DNA of 64,000 bases from Weizmannia acidilactici (GTDB lineage Bacteria; Bacillota; Bacilli; Bacillales; Bacillaceae_C): the NCBI RefSeq assembly GCF_008974185.1, contig NZ_BKZP01000013.1:16835-80834 (forward strand), in the 5' to 3' direction. The position numbers were made by a program, and so were the translations under genes. This document shows, piece after piece, positions 1 to 11,368 of this stretch. The notes under the pieces are model-generated. The model was not told where the DNA came from and did no database searches. It worked only from the letters and a program-made list of their open reading frames with translations. The first letter of the stretch is position 1; each line of letters starts with the position of its first letter.

Positions 1-417
1 GAGCTGATCCGTTATAATTTTGACCGGACGGCGCTTTTCAACCAGATGTATGAGGTCGAGCCGGATGTCATCAAGCTTCAGGGGTATATCTACCAAAATC
101 TTGAGATCCTCGAACATGGCGCGGCAGTCGTGGTGCTGAAAAAAGATTTGATCCAAAAATTCGGGGTGCCGCCGCGGGATGCTTCTCAGCTGGTCAGCAC
201 ACTTGGGGACATAAAAGGACTGAAGGCGTGGTGCTTCTTTATTGAAGAAGACGACCAAATCCGGCTCCGGTTCCGTTCCAAGGGCCCTGTGATCAATGAG
301 CTAGCCCGCAAGTATAACGGCGGCGGCCATCCGCTTGCGGCGGGTGCAACCGTATATTCGTGGGATGTGGTCGAAGCCGTGAAGCAGGATTTGATCCAAC
401 TGTGCAAAGAAGGCTAG
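1..417 (+). CDS. nrnA: Bifunctional oligoribonuclease/PAP phosphatase NrnA, C-terminal part
   Basis: This is the 3' end of a DHH/DHHA1 family phosphoesterase; the reading frame is open from base 1, so the start lies outside the window. The visible 138 residues hold the DHHA1 domain, ending with the hallmark GGGHPLAAGA substrate-binding loop about 30 residues before the stop. NrnA degrades 2-5 nt RNA fragments in the cytoplasm and removes the 3' phosphate from pAp. Position next to ytrI/ytrH and dnaE matches the B. subtilis order. The N-terminal DHH catalytic half cannot be checked here. Confidence 0.9.
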   Translation, partial: ELIRYNFDRTALFNQMYEVEPDVIKLQGYIYQNLEILEHGAAVVVLKKDLIQKFGVPPRDASQLVSTLGDIKGLKAWCFFIEEDDQIRLRFRSKGPVINELARKYNGGGHPLAAGATVYSWDVVEAVKQDLIQLCKEG

Positions 418-459
418 AAAAGAAGGCAGATACGGTGGAATGCTGTTCTGCCTTTCCTT

Positions 460-966
460 TTAATCCGCCAGCTCTAAATGAAGATGGACCCGGATCGTGG
501 AGTAAAAAAGGATGTCCTGCACTTTGAACGTATAGCGGCGGTGGTTGATCTTAATCGTTTTATTTTCAAGCATCCGAATGATTAATTCTTTGTTCAAATA
601 GGCGGTTTTTAAATTCTTGGCAATCAGCGGGCTCAAATCATGCTTAATATCTTCTTCCGCTTCAAAAATGCTTTGCGAATCTTGGATGTCGTATTTTTCA
701 TAGTTGCTGATTTTCACATCGATGCTTTGGATGGTCAGGAGCTTTTCATTTTTTTGGTTAAGCTTTTTATAATCTTCCTGCCAGATCGCTTTTTCCTGCT
801 GCAGATCCCGGATCGTTTTTTCCTGCCGCTCAATGATCTGTGCCTGCCTTTCCTGCATTACACCGAACATATAAAGAAAAATCAGCCAGCTGATGCAGCC
901 GCCGACAATAAACCCGGCCATAAAACGCTGCCAGCTCGGTTTCCGGTACAAAGGCGGAATTCTCAT
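460..966 (-). CDS. ytrI: Sporulation membrane protein YtrI
   Basis: The start is ATG at 966, preceded by AGGAG at an 8-nt spacing, and the protein begins MRIPPLYRKPSWQRF as YtrI proteins do. A single membrane segment lies near residues 17-36, followed by a charged coiled-coil stretch (roughly 40-75) and a C-terminal domain. The start overlaps the ytrH stop in an ATGA, so the two genes are translationally coupled. In B. subtilis ytrHI is transcribed in the mother cell under sigma E and is needed for efficient sporulation; that role is carried over by homology. Confidence 0.88.
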   Translation of the reverse strand: MRIPPLYRKPSWQRFMAGFIVGGCISWLIFLYMFGVMQERQAQIIERQEKTIRDLQQEKAIWQEDYKKLNQKNEKLLTIQSIDVKISNYEKYDIQDSQSIFEAEEDIKHDLSPLIAKNLKTAYLNKELIIRMLENKTIKINHRRYTFKVQDILFYSTIRVHLHLELAD

Positions 967-1304
967 AGCACATTCTCCTGGGTAATCCATGATATAATGA
1001 GGGCTGCCGTTTTGGCGCCGCCCATGGCCGACAGGATCAGTAATAACTGCTTGAACAGCACCATTGTTTCGCTTTCCAAAAATCCTTTTTCAAAACTGTA
1101 GACGGTATCGAACGTCCCGCCGATTGCGGCAATGATCGCCCAAATCCGCAGGCCCCTTGCGATTTTCGAGATTTCCGTCAAAAGCGGCTCGCCCGTAATG
1201 AATGAAGCCAGTCCCCCGATCAACGTCCCGCCGAGCATGACCCCGAATGCGATAAAATAACTGTTAAAAAATGCGGGAAAAAATCCTTCGCTCAACCGAA
1301 CCAT
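963..1304 (-). CDS. ytrH: Sporulation membrane protein YtrH
   Basis: This small hydrophobic protein of about 113 residues has three likely membrane segments (FFNSYFIAFGVMLGGTLIGG, the region around IWAIIAAIGGTFD, and LLLILSAMGGAKT). It matches the YtrH family of sigma-E-dependent mother-cell membrane proteins. The start is uncertain: in-frame ATG codons lie at 1304, 1310 and 1352, none with a strong ribosome binding site; 1304 gives the length closest to the B. subtilis protein. It is the first gene of the ytrHI pair and is divergent from dnaE. Confidence 0.82.
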   Translation of the reverse strand: MVRLSEGFFPAFFNSYFIAFGVMLGGTLIGGLASFITGEPLLTEISKIARGLRIWAIIAAIGGTFDTVYSFEKGFLESETMVLFKQLLLILSAMGGAKTAALIISWITQENVL

Positions 1305-1452
1305 CCCCATTTGTTCTTCATTACTAACATATATATGGGACAACATGCGCACTTATGTAAGCGAACATACCTTCTTTTTTGTCTGCCGTAAAACATGTAT
1401 AATAAAAAACATACATAGGTGCGGAAAAATGATTTGAAAAGGCGGTGGAAAA

Positions 1453-4400
1453 ATGGGTTTTGTCCATTTGCAGGTTTCAACGGCATTCAGCCTGCTGGAA
1501 AGCACTGTCTCCATCCCGAAATGGGCTGCATATGCCAAACAGCTTCAGTATGATACGCTGGCCATTACAGACCGGAACACGATGTACGGGGTTTTTTCTT
1601 TTTACAAGATGTGCCGGGAAAACGACATAAAGCCCATTATCGGCTTAACGGCAGATGTGATGGGCAGCTTTGAGCAGGATAAAGCGTACCCGCTTGTTTT
1701 GCTTGCGAAAAATAATATAGGCTACCAAAATCTATTAAAAATATCAAGCGTGATCCAAACCAGGCCCGAGCCCGGCATTTTAACGAAATGGCTCCGTTCT
1801 TACAGTGAAGGTTTATTTGCCCTCACGCCCGGTTTGGAAGGGGAGATTGAGCAGGCATTCCTGCGCGGCGATGCGGATCGGGCGGAAGAAATCGCCCTCC
1901 GATACCGGGAACTTTTTGGGCCGGATTTCTATCTTTCTCTGCAAAATCACGGGACAGAGCAAGAGCAAATGGTGCTCCGCGAAATGCACAAGCTTTCCAA
2001 AAAGCTGAACGTGCCGGAAGTTGTCACTTCAAACGTCAAGTATTTGAAAAAAGAAGATGCATTCGGACATGAATGCCTGCTCGCAATCAAAGCGGGGATG
2101 AAGCTGTCCGATGAGAACCGGCCGCGGCTTTCAAGCCATGAATACGACTTTAAGCCGCGGGACGAAATGGAGAGGCTTTTTTCGGGCTATCCGGAGGCGC
2201 TGGAAAATACTGAAAAAATCGCGCACGCATGTCATGTTGAAATCAAAACGGGGCAGCGGCTGCTGCCGAAATTCCCCGTTGAAAACGGGAAGACGGCAGA
2301 TGAATTTTTGGAAGCCATGTGCCGGAAAGGGCTTTTGGAGCGTGTGCCGGATCCGTCAAGCGAATATTTTGGGCGCCTCGAATATGAATTAAAAATCATT
2401 AAAGAAATGCAGTTCAGCGATTATTTCCTTATTGTCTGGGATTTTATGAAATACGCAAGGGAGCACCATATTTTGACAGGCCCGGGGCGGGGTTCCGCAG
2501 CCGGCTCTTTGGTCGCATACGTCCTCAAAATTACCGATGTCGACCCGATCCGCTACGGGCTTTTGTTTGAGCGGTTTTTAAATCCGGAACGGGTTTCGAT
2601 GCCGGATATCGATTCCGATTTTCCGGATCACCGGCGTGATGAGATGATCCGTTATGTGGCGGGAAAATACGGCAGGCAACATGTCGCACAGATCATCACC
2701 TTCGGCACATTTGCCGCGAAAGCAGCAGCCCGCGATGTTGCCCGGATTTTCGGTTTGGAAGCAAAAGAGCTGGAACAGTTGTCACGCCTTATCCCGTCCC
2801 AGCCCGGCATGACGCTGCAAAAGGCGTATGAAGTGTCCACCCCGCTCCGGGAATGGATCGGGCAGTCGGAACGGAACCGGAAGCTTTTCCAAACGGCGCT
2901 GCTGATCGAGGGACTCCCGCGCCACGTTTCGACCCACGCGGCAGGCGTCATTATCAGCAGGGAGCCGCTTGCCAACGTGATCCCGGTCCAAGAAGGACAT
3001 GACGGCATTTTTTTAACACAGTATCCGATGAATCACCTCGAAGAAATTGGGCTGTTGAAAATGGATTTTCTCGGTTTAAGGAATTTGACCATCCTGGAAC
3101 ATATCCTTTCAGGCATTGAAAAAGGGACAGGCAAAAAAATCCATCTGCAGGATCTGCAGCTTGATGATGCGGAAACGTTCCGGCTTTTAAGCTCCGGGAA
3201 TACTACGGGCGTTTTCCAGCTCGAGTCGGACGGCATGCGGAAAGTATTGCAAAAACTGAAGCCAACCGAATTTGAAGATATCGTCGCCGTCAATGCCCTC
3301 TACAGGCCGGGTCCGATGGAAAACATCACGGTTTATATTGAACGGAAGCACGGTTTAAAGCCGGTTGAATACCCGCATGATGATCTGAAGCCGATTTTGG
3401 AAAAAACGTACGGCGTCATTGTTTACCAGGAACAAATCATGCAGATTGCCTCCAGGATGGCTGGATTCACGCTCGGAGAAGCAGATTTGCTGCGGCGGGC
3501 GGTCAGCAAGAAGAAAAAAGATGTTTTGGATGAAGAAAGGCTGCATTTTATAAATGGAGCCCGGAAAAAAGGATATGAGGAAAAAACGGCGAATACTATT
3601 TATGATTTTATCGTCCGCTTCGCCAATTACGGTTTTAACCGCAGCCATGCCGTTGCCTACAGCATGATCGCTTACCAGCTCGCTTACTTAAAAGCGCATT
3701 ATCCGCTTTATTTTATGGCGAGTTTGCTTTCAAGCGTGATCGGAAACGAGGACAAAATCGCCCAGTATATCCGGGAAGCGCAGCTGATGGGCATCCGGAT
3801 TTTGCCGCCGTCCATCCAGCACAGCCGTTATCCGTTTTCGGTTGAAAAAGGCGCCATCCGTTACAGTTTAGCCGCGATTAAAGGGATCGGATATGCATCG
3901 ATCAAAGAACTGATTCGGGAACGGAAACACCGCCCGTTTAAAAGTTTATTTGACCTCGTCCTGCGTGTAAGAGGATTGAACAGGAAAATTTTAGAGGCTT
4001 TTACGTTATCGGGAGCCCTGGATGAATTTGGAAAAGACAGGGCCGTGCTGCTCGCCAGCATTGACATCGCCCTTGAACACGCGGAAATCATGAAGCCGCA
4101 GGAAGAGCAGGAGGATTTGTTCCTTGATGATGAAATGTTCCGGATTGAACCGAACTATGTGGAGACAGAGCCGATTTCCTTGATGGATAAACTTGCATTT
4201 GAAAAACAGTATTTGGGTTTGTATTTGTCCGGGCATCCGGCTAAACAGTACCGCCCGGAATGGGAAAAAGCAAATGTCCTCCCTGTCGGGGATCTCCGGG
4301 TCGGCATGCGGAAAATCCTGGCCGGCGCGTATATTGCTGATATCAGGACGATCCGTACGAAAACCGGCGGCCTCATGGCTTTTCTTCACATGAATGATGA

Positions 4401-4797
4401 AACGGGTGATATCGAGTGCGTCGTATTTCCGGATGTATTTAAAAAATACAGCCCGTTATGCCAAAAAGACGTGATTGTCGTTGTTGAAGGCAATGTTGAA
4501 ACCAGAAAAGGAAAAATTCAAGTCATTGCCCAAAAGCTTTATGAGGCCGGAAAATTCCATGGGGAAAATACGCAAACCTTATACATGAAAATCCCCGCAC
4601 TTCCGAATAAAAATACAATGCTCATGCAGGTAAAACGGGTGCTTGGCGCTTTTCCGGGGCATTCCCCTGTCATCCTTTATTACGAGGGCGAACACAGGAC
4701 CATCCGGCTGCCGGAAAAAAACTGGGTCCGGCCTGATCAAGCATGCCTGGCAAAACTGGAACAGCTGCTCGGCGAAGGGAATGTCATTTTGAAATAA
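1453..4797 (+). CDS. dnaE: DNA polymerase III subunit alpha DnaE
   Basis: At 1114 residues this is the usual size of Gram-positive DnaE, the polymerase that extends RNA primers before handing over to PolC. The ATG at 1453 follows GGCGGTGG. The order is PHP domain (about 1-200), polymerase core with the PDIDSDF motif (Asp385, Asp387) and the MDFLGL motif (Asp538), the helix-hairpin-helix region, and a C-terminal OB fold (about 960-1050). In the PHP domain the usual HLxxHS reads HLQVST and the usual TDH reads TDRN, so the metal site looks degenerate, as is common in proofreading-free DnaE of Firmicutes. It is monocistronic and divergent from ytrHI. Confidence 0.97.
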   Translation: MGFVHLQVSTAFSLLESTVSIPKWAAYAKQLQYDTLAITDRNTMYGVFSFYKMCRENDIKPIIGLTADVMGSFEQDKAYPLVLLAKNNIGYQNLLKISSVIQTRPEPGILTKWLRSYSEGLFALTPGLEGEIEQAFLRGDADRAEEIALRYRELFGPDFYLSLQNHGTEQEQMVLREMHKLSKKLNVPEVVTSNVKYLKKEDAFGHECLLAIKAGMKLSDENRPRLSSHEYDFKPRDEMERLFSGYPEALENTEKIAHACHVEIKTGQRLLPKFPVENGKTADEFLEAMCRKGLLERVPDPSSEYFGRLEYELKIIKEMQFSDYFLIVWDFMKYAREHHILTGPGRGSAAGSLVAYVLKITDVDPIRYGLLFERFLNPERVSMPDIDSDFPDHRRDEMIRYVAGKYGRQHVAQIITFGTFAAKAAARDVARIFGLEAKELEQLSRLIPSQPGMTLQKAYEVSTPLREWIGQSERNRKLFQTALLIEGLPRHVSTHAAGVIISREPLANVIPVQEGHDGIFLTQYPMNHLEEIGLLKMDFLGLRNLTILEHILSGIEKGTGKKIHLQDLQLDDAETFRLLSSGNTTGVFQLESDGMRKVLQKLKPTEFEDIVAVNALYRPGPMENITVYIERKHGLKPVEYPHDDLKPILEKTYGVIVYQEQIMQIASRMAGFTLGEADLLRRAVSKKKKDVLDEERLHFINGARKKGYEEKTANTIYDFIVRFANYGFNRSHAVAYSMIAYQLAYLKAHYPLYFMASLLSSVIGNEDKIAQYIREAQLMGIRILPPSIQHSRYPFSVEKGAIRYSLAAIKGIGYASIKELIRERKHRPFKSLFDLVLRVRGLNRKILEAFTLSGALDEFGKDRAVLLASIDIALEHAEIMKPQEEQEDLFLDDEMFRIEPNYVETEPISLMDKLAFEKQYLGLYLSGHPAKQYRPEWEKANVLPVGDLRVGMRKILAGAYIADIRTIRTKTGGLMAFLHMNDETGDIECVVFPDVFKKYSPLCQKDVIVVVEGNVETRKGKIQVIAQKLYEAGKFHGENTQTLYMKIPALPNKNTMLMQVKRVLGAFPGHSPVILYYEGEHRTIRLPEKNWVRPDQACLAKLEQLLGEGNVILK

Positions 4798-4811
4798 GTT
4801 TTTCTCAAAAG

Positions 4812-4828
4812 AATAAATATGTTATATT
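4812..4828 (+). promoter_or_regulatory. Candidate promoter of the malic enzyme gene
   Basis: An extended -10 element (TG, one base, TATATT at 4823-4828) lies about 70 nt before the malic enzyme start. No good -35 hexamer is visible. This is a weak, sequence-only call. Confidence 0.35.
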
Positions 4829-4899
4829 GTTTAATAGGCTTGTTAAAAAGAAAAGCACATAATGTTCCATTGTGCAGTTTAGAATGGGGAGTGAGGTTC

Positions 4900-6132
4900 A
4901 TGTCATTGCGCGAAGAAGCATTACATATGCACCGCGAACATAAAGGGAAACTCGAATCCAAATCGAAGGTCACTGTCAAAAATGCAAAAGACTTAAGTTT
5001 AGCCTATTCGCCCGGTGTAGCTGAGCCTTGTAAGATGATATACGACAAGCCGGAAACAGTGTATGAATATACGATGAAAGGCAATATGGTCGCGGTCGTC
5101 ACGGACGGCACCGCTGTCCTCGGGCTTGGCAATATCGGGCCGGAAGCCGCACTCCCGGTAATGGAAGGAAAATCAATTTTGTTTAAAAGCTTTGCCGGCG
5201 TGGATGCCTTCCCGATTTGCTTGAACACGACGGAGATTGACGAAATTGTCGGGACCGTTAAACGGTTGGAACCGGTTTTCGGCGGCGTCAATTTGGAAGA
5301 TATTGCCGCTCCGAACTGCTTTGTCATTGAAGAAAAACTAAAGAAAGAAATGAATATACCTGTATTCCACGATGATCAGCATGGTACGGCGATCGTAACG
5401 GCTGCCGGGCTTGTGAACGCTTTGAAGCTTGTCGGTAAGCAAATGTCTGAAATTAAAGTTGTGGCGAGCGGCGCGGGCGCTGCAGGCATTGCCATTATTA
5501 AGCTGCTTTACCACTTCGGCGTCCGGGATATCATTATGTGCGATTCAAAAGGCGCGATTTACGAAGGGCGGCCGTACGGCATGAATAAGGTAAAATCCGA
5601 GGTGGCCAAATATACGAACCACAATAAACAGAAGGGCACACTGGCAGATGTGATCAAAGATGCGGATGTCTTTATCGGCGTTTCGGTTGAGGGGGCCCTT
5701 ACGAAAGAAATGGTCCAATCGATGAAGCAGGATCCGATTATTTTTGCGATGGCGAACCCGAACCCGGAAATTATGCCGGAAGACGCTAAAGCGGCAGGAG
5801 CAAAAGTCATTGGCACGGGCCGCTCCGATTTTCCGAACCAGGTCAACAATGTGCTTGCCTTCCCGGGCATTTTCAGAGGCGCTTTGGATGTGCGCGCCAC
5901 CCATATCAATGAAAAAATGAAACAAGCTGCCGTTCATGCGATTGCCGGATTAATAGAAGAGCATGAGCTGAATGCGGATTATGTCATTCCGCGCCCGTTT
6001 GATCCGCGTGTTGCCCCGGCTGTTGCTGCTGCCGTCGCCAAAGCGGCTATGGAAACCGGCGTTGCCCGCATCCAGGTGGATCCGGAAGAAATCCGCAAAA
6101 AAACGATGCAGCTCTCCGAAATTGGGAAATAA
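4900..6132 (+). CDS. ytsJ: NAD(P)-dependent malic enzyme (YtsJ type)
   Basis: This enzyme oxidatively decarboxylates malate to pyruvate in the cytosol, giving NADPH or NADH. The frame is open from 4819, but the ATG at 4900 follows GGAGTGAGG at a good spacing and yields MSLREEALHMHREHKGK, the family start, for 410 residues, the B. subtilis YtsJ length. The N-terminal malic domain carries SLAYSPGVAEPC and the HDDQHGTAIV metal/substrate motif (about 145-155). The Rossmann domain follows, with GAGAAGIAI near 190. It sits upstream of accDA, so it may feed pyruvate and reducing power towards fatty acid synthesis; that link is inferred from position. Confidence 0.95.
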   Translation: MSLREEALHMHREHKGKLESKSKVTVKNAKDLSLAYSPGVAEPCKMIYDKPETVYEYTMKGNMVAVVTDGTAVLGLGNIGPEAALPVMEGKSILFKSFAGVDAFPICLNTTEIDEIVGTVKRLEPVFGGVNLEDIAAPNCFVIEEKLKKEMNIPVFHDDQHGTAIVTAAGLVNALKLVGKQMSEIKVVASGAGAAGIAIIKLLYHFGVRDIIMCDSKGAIYEGRPYGMNKVKSEVAKYTNHNKQKGTLADVIKDADVFIGVSVEGALTKEMVQSMKQDPIIFAMANPNPEIMPEDAKAAGAKVIGTGRSDFPNQVNNVLAFPGIFRGALDVRATHINEKMKQAAVHAIAGLIEEHELNADYVIPRPFDPRVAPAVAAAVAKAAMETGVARIQVDPEEIRKKTMQLSEIGK

Positions 6133-6138
6133 AGGGAA

Positions 6139-6240
6139 ATGCGGATGCGGGAAAGCCGCCTTTTTGCCGGTGCACAAGAAATACAAAATGCCGGCCCATC
6201 CGGCATTACAGCCACCGGCGGCCCGGCATTTGCCGGTGCC
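6139..6240 (+). other. Hairpin cluster between the malic enzyme gene and accD
   Basis: Three stem-loops follow each other. GCGG/CCGC followed by CTTTTT (about 6140-6172) may be a weak terminator. AATGCCGG pairs perfectly with CCGGCATT (6187-6194 and 6200-6207). CACCGGC pairs with GCCGGTG (6213-6219 and 6232-6238). The last ends about 10 nt before the accD ribosome binding site, so it could affect accD expression or mark a processing point. Function unknown. Confidence 0.4.
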
Positions 6241-6260
6241 ATTTAAAGGAGGGGTAATAT

Positions 6261-7136
6261 TTGCTGAAAGATTTTTTTTCAAAACCGAAAAAGAGGAAAT
6301 ATGCGACGATCCCATCAGATAAAACAAGGCAGGATGTTCCTGAGGGGATCATGTCGAAATGCCCGAAGTGCGGAAAAATTATGTATACAAAAGAACTGCA
6401 GAAAAATTTAAAAGTATGCCTTTACTGCGGTTACCACTATCAAATGACCGCTTACGAAAGAGTGGAAAGCCTGATTGATGAAGGGACGTTTGAAGAGTTT
6501 GACCGCGTCCTTGTGTCCAAAAACCCGCTCGAGTTTCCGGGTTATCTAGAAAAATTGGAAAAAGACCGCGCAAAAACGAATTTAAATGAAGCAGTTCTGA
6601 CAGGAAAAGGGAATATTTTAGAACGGCCGATTGTCCTCGCTGTTATGGATTCGCATTTCCGTATGGGGAGCATGGGCTCTGTTGTCGGCGAAAAAATCAC
6701 GCGCGCCATTGAAGAAGCGGACAGGCTCCATCTTCCGTTTATTATTTTTACCGCTTCGGGAGGCGCTCGGATGCAGGAAGGGATTTACTCTTTAATGCAG
6801 ATGGCGAAAACAAGCGCAGCCCTGCAGCGGTTCAGCAGCCACGGAGGTTTGGCCGTGACGGTTATGACCCATCCGACTACAGGAGGTGTGACCGCAAGTT
6901 TTGCCTCGCTGGGCGATGTGAATTTGGCGGAGCCCGGGGCGTTAATCGGTTTTGCCGGCCGCCGCATTATTGAACAAACGATCCGCGAAGAACTTCCTAA
7001 AGATTTCCAAACGGCAGAATTCCTTCTCAAGCACGGCCAGCTTGACGCGGTTGTCGCGCGCCAAGACTTAAAAGAAACATTGGCAAGGATTCTGGATATC
7101 CATCAACCAATAGATGCAGGTGAATTACAATGGTAA
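6261..7136 (+). CDS. accD: Acetyl-CoA carboxylase carboxyltransferase subunit beta
   Basis: AccD forms the carboxyltransferase with AccA and makes malonyl-CoA for fatty acid synthesis. The start is TTG at 6261, with AAAGGAGGGG just upstream and no suitable ATG. A zinc ribbon is visible: Cys34, Cys37, Cys53 and Cys56 (CPKC and CLYC). The crotonase-fold core follows with [11 protein letters not shown] and GGVTASFA. The length of 291 residues is normal. The gene overlaps the start of accA (ATG at 7130 before the accD stop at 7134-7136), so the two subunits are translationally coupled. Confidence 0.96.
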   Translation: MLKDFFSKPKKRKYATIPSDKTRQDVPEGIMSKCPKCGKIMYTKELQKNLKVCLYCGYHYQMTAYERVESLIDEGTFEEFDRVLVSKNPLEFPGYLEKLEKDRAKTNLNEAVLTGKGNILERPIVLAVMDSHFRMGSMGSVVGEKITRAIEEADRLHLPFIIFTASGGARMQEGIYSLMQMAKTSAALQRFSSHGGLAVTVMTHPTTGGVTASFASLGDVNLAEPGALIGFAGRRIIEQTIREELPKDFQTAEFLLKHGQLDAVVARQDLKETLARILDIHQPIDAGELQW

Positions 7137-8110
7137 ATGAACTTGAATTTGAAAAACCGGTGATTGAGCTGAAACGCAAGATTGCCGAGCTGAGGGAATT
7201 TACAAAGCAGTCGGATGTCGACTTGTCGAGTGAAATTGAAAAATTGGAATCCAGGCTTGCCAGACTGGAACAGGAAATTTACGAAAACATGGAGCCGTGG
7301 GACCGCATCCAGATTGCACGCTTCCCGGAGCGGCCGACTACATTGGACTATATTCAATATCTTTTTACCGATTTTATTGAGCTCCACGGCGACCGTGTTT
7401 ACGGGGACGATGAAGCAATCGTCGGCGGGATTGCAAAATTTAAGGGGCTTCCTGTTACCGTGATCGGCCAGCAGCGTGGAAAAGACACGAAAGAAAATAT
7501 CCGCCGTAATTTCGGGATGCCGCATCCGGAAGGGTACAGGAAAGCGCTGCGGCTCATGAAACAAGCCGACAAATTTAAACGCCCGATTATCAGCTTCATT
7601 GATACAAAAGGGGCGTATCCGGGCAAAGCGGCGGAAGAACGCGGGATTGCCGAATCGATTGCACGCAACCTTTTTGAGATGTCCGGGCTGTCGGTACCGA
7701 TCATTTGCTTTATTATCGGAGAAGGGGCAAGTGGCGGTGCGCTCGGCATCGGCGTCGGTGACCATATCCATGTCCTGGAAAACTCATGGTTCTCGGTCAT
7801 TTCCCCGGAATCTGCCGCTGCGCTGTTGTGGAAAGACGCTTCGCAGGCAAAACGGGCAGTGGCCACAATGAAAATGACTGCCCCGGAACTGAAAGAACTG
7901 GGCATTATCGATGAACTGGTCCCGGAAGTAAAAGGCGGGGCACATAAAGACCCGAGGGTACAGGCGGATTTAATGGCACAGGTGCTTGAGGCGTCGCTGA
8001 GGCAATTGCTGGCGCTGTCTCCGGAAGAACTTGTGGAAAAAAGGTACGAAAAATACCGCAAAATGGGTGTGTTTTCCACTTTGGAACAGTTTGCCCGCAC
8101 ACAGTTGTAA
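7130..8110 (+). CDS. accA: Acetyl-CoA carboxylase carboxyltransferase subunit alpha
   Basis: This is the partner of AccD in the alpha2beta2 carboxyltransferase. The 326-residue product begins with a coiled-coil-like charged region (about 5-45), then the crotonase-fold domain with DTKGAYPG and [15 protein letters not shown], which form the acyl-CoA binding face and oxyanion hole. It starts inside the end of accD and is followed directly by a strong terminator, so accDA appears to close a transcription unit. Confidence 0.96.
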   Translation: MVNELEFEKPVIELKRKIAELREFTKQSDVDLSSEIEKLESRLARLEQEIYENMEPWDRIQIARFPERPTTLDYIQYLFTDFIELHGDRVYGDDEAIVGGIAKFKGLPVTVIGQQRGKDTKENIRRNFGMPHPEGYRKALRLMKQADKFKRPIISFIDTKGAYPGKAAEERGIAESIARNLFEMSGLSVPIICFIIGEGASGGALGIGVGDHIHVLENSWFSVISPESAAALLWKDASQAKRAVATMKMTAPELKELGIIDELVPEVKGGAHKDPRVQADLMAQVLEASLRQLLALSPEELVEKRYEKYRKMGVFSTLEQFARTQL

Positions 8111-8154
8111 AAAACAAGGCAACCGGTGCTGAAAAAACGGTTGCCTTGTTTTTT
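8111..8154 (+). terminator. Terminator after accA
   Basis: A 15-bp stem (8111-8125 with 8138-8152, AAAACAAGGCAACCG and its complement) is followed by a run of T. It is a textbook intrinsic terminator immediately after the accA stop. Confidence 0.9.
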
Positions 8155-9529
<1,375 letters not shown>

Positions 9530-9549
9530 GTTTTTTAGGAGGAAATACA

Positions 9550-11310
9550 ATGAAAAAGACAAAAATCGTTTGTACGATTGGACCTGCGAGCGAAAGTGTT
9601 GAAATGCTTGAGAAATTAATGGAAAACGGCATGGATGTATGCCGCTTGAATTTCTCCCACGGGAGCCACGAAGAACACCTCGCAAGAATTAAAAATATCC
9701 GCCAGGCTGCAAAAAATAAAAATAAAACAATCGGTTTGCTGCTTGACACAAAGGGTCCGGAAATCCGCACGCATGATATGAAAGACGGCGGATTCGAATT
9801 AGTGGAAGGCATGACGCCGATTATTTCAATGACGGAGGTCCTGGGAACACCGGAAAAATTCTCGATTACATATGAAGGCCTGATCAATGATGTGCATGTC
9901 GGCTCTAAAATTTTACTTGATGACGGCCTGATCGAGCTTGAAGTCACCTCCATTGACAAAGAAAACGGGGAAATCCATACGAAAGTCATGAACCGCGGCG
10001 TTTTGAAAAACAAAAAAGGCGTGAACGTTCCGGGCGTTTCTGTCAACCTGCCAGGGATCACGGAAAAAGATGTCAGCGATATTTTGTTCGGGCTCGAACA
10101 GGGCATCGATTTTATTGCGGCTTCTTTTGTGCGCCGCCCGTCAGATGTTCTGGAAATCCGCCAATTGTTGGAAGAACATGACGCTTTGCATGTGAAGATT
10201 TTCCCTAAAATCGAAAACCAGGAAGGCGTGGACAATATCGATGAAATCCTGGCGGTGTCCGACGGTTTAATGGTTGCCCGCGGCGACCTTGGCGTTGAAA
10301 TCCCGACTGAAGCGGTGCCTTTGGTGCAAAAAGAATTGATCAGAAAATGCAATATGCTCGGCAAACCGGTGATTACCGCAACACAAATGCTTGATTCGAT
10401 GCAGCGAAACCCACGCCCGACACGCGCCGAAGCAAGCGATGTGGCAAACGCGATTTTTGACGGCACCGATGCAATTATGCTGTCCGGCGAAACAGCTGCC
10501 GGGAAATATCCTGCAGAAGCTGTTAAAACGATGTACAATATTGCGGTCCATGTTGAAAAAGCGATTAACCATCGCGATATTTTAAATAAACGCAGCAAGA
10601 GCACGGATCATAATATGACCGATGCTATCTGCCAGTCTGTAGCGCATACCGCTTTGAACCTGGATGTCAATGCAATTATCGCGCCGACAGAAAGCGGCTA
10701 TACGGCGCGCATGATTTCGAAATACCGCCCGGCCGCCCCGATTATTGCGGTTACTTCCGATCCAAAGGTACAGCGCAGCTTAACGGTAGTATCCGGCGTT
10801 TATCCGCAATTGGGCACGCAGGCTAAAAATACCGATGAAATGCTTGAAATTGCTGTTGACGAAAGTTTGAAATCCGGCATTGTCCGTCACGGCGACCTTG
10901 TTGTCATCACGGCTGGCGTTCCTGTTGGCGGAAAAGGCACAACGAACTTGATGAAAGTCCACTTGATCGGCGATGTGCTGGCGAAGGGCCAGGGTATCGG
11001 CAGACAATCGGCGTTCGGAATGGCCGTTGTCGCAAACAATCCTGAAGAAGCAGCAGCGAAAGTGGAAGAAGGCTGCATTTTAATCACAAAAAGCACGGAC
11101 AAGGAAATGATGCCGTCCATCGAAAAATGCACCGCTCTCATTACCGAAGAAGGCGGCCTGACGAGCCATGCCGCGGTTGTCGGCATCAATCTCGGCATAC
11201 CGGTGATTGTCGGCCTCGAAAATGCAACCTCAATCTTTAAAGACGGCCAGGAAATTACGGTGGATGCGGCAACCGGTTCGGTTTACGACGGGCATGCAAC
11301 CGTACTGTAA
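9550..11310 (+). CDS. pyk: Pyruvate kinase
   Basis: Pyk converts phosphoenolpyruvate and ADP to pyruvate and ATP. The ATG at 9550 follows AGGAGG. At 586 residues it is the long Bacillus type: the catalytic barrel and B domain ([10 protein letters not shown] at the start, [12 protein letters not shown] near 240, TQMLDSM near 280) are followed after about residue 475 by an extra C-terminal domain similar to the mobile domain of PEP-utilising enzymes ([13 protein letters not shown]), which has lost its original catalytic role in this family. It is second in the pfkA-pyk operon. Confidence 0.97.
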   Translation: MKKTKIVCTIGPASESVEMLEKLMENGMDVCRLNFSHGSHEEHLARIKNIRQAAKNKNKTIGLLLDTKGPEIRTHDMKDGGFELVEGMTPIISMTEVLGTPEKFSITYEGLINDVHVGSKILLDDGLIELEVTSIDKENGEIHTKVMNRGVLKNKKGVNVPGVSVNLPGITEKDVSDILFGLEQGIDFIAASFVRRPSDVLEIRQLLEEHDALHVKIFPKIENQEGVDNIDEILAVSDGLMVARGDLGVEIPTEAVPLVQKELIRKCNMLGKPVITATQMLDSMQRNPRPTRAEASDVANAIFDGTDAIMLSGETAAGKYPAEAVKTMYNIAVHVEKAINHRDILNKRSKSTDHNMTDAICQSVAHTALNLDVNAIIAPTESGYTARMISKYRPAAPIIAVTSDPKVQRSLTVVSGVYPQLGTQAKNTDEMLEIAVDESLKSGIVRHGDLVVITAGVPVGGKGTTNLMKVHLIGDVLAKGQGIGRQSAFGMAVVANNPEEAAAKVEEGCILITKSTDKEMMPSIEKCTALITEEGGLTSHAAVVGINLGIPVIVGLENATSIFKDGQEITVDAATGSVYDGHATVL

Positions 11311-11316
11311 AGGTAA

Positions 11317-11368
11317 AGGCAACAAAAACCGCAGAGGCAGCACCTGTCCCTGCGGTTTTTTGTTGCCT
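11317..11368. terminator. Bidirectional terminator between pyk and ytvI
   Basis: The arms AGGCAACAAAAACCGCA (11317-11333) and its near complement (11351-11368) form a long stem with T-rich ends on both strands. It serves pyk on the plus strand and includes the ytvI stop codon on the minus strand. Confidence 0.85.
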
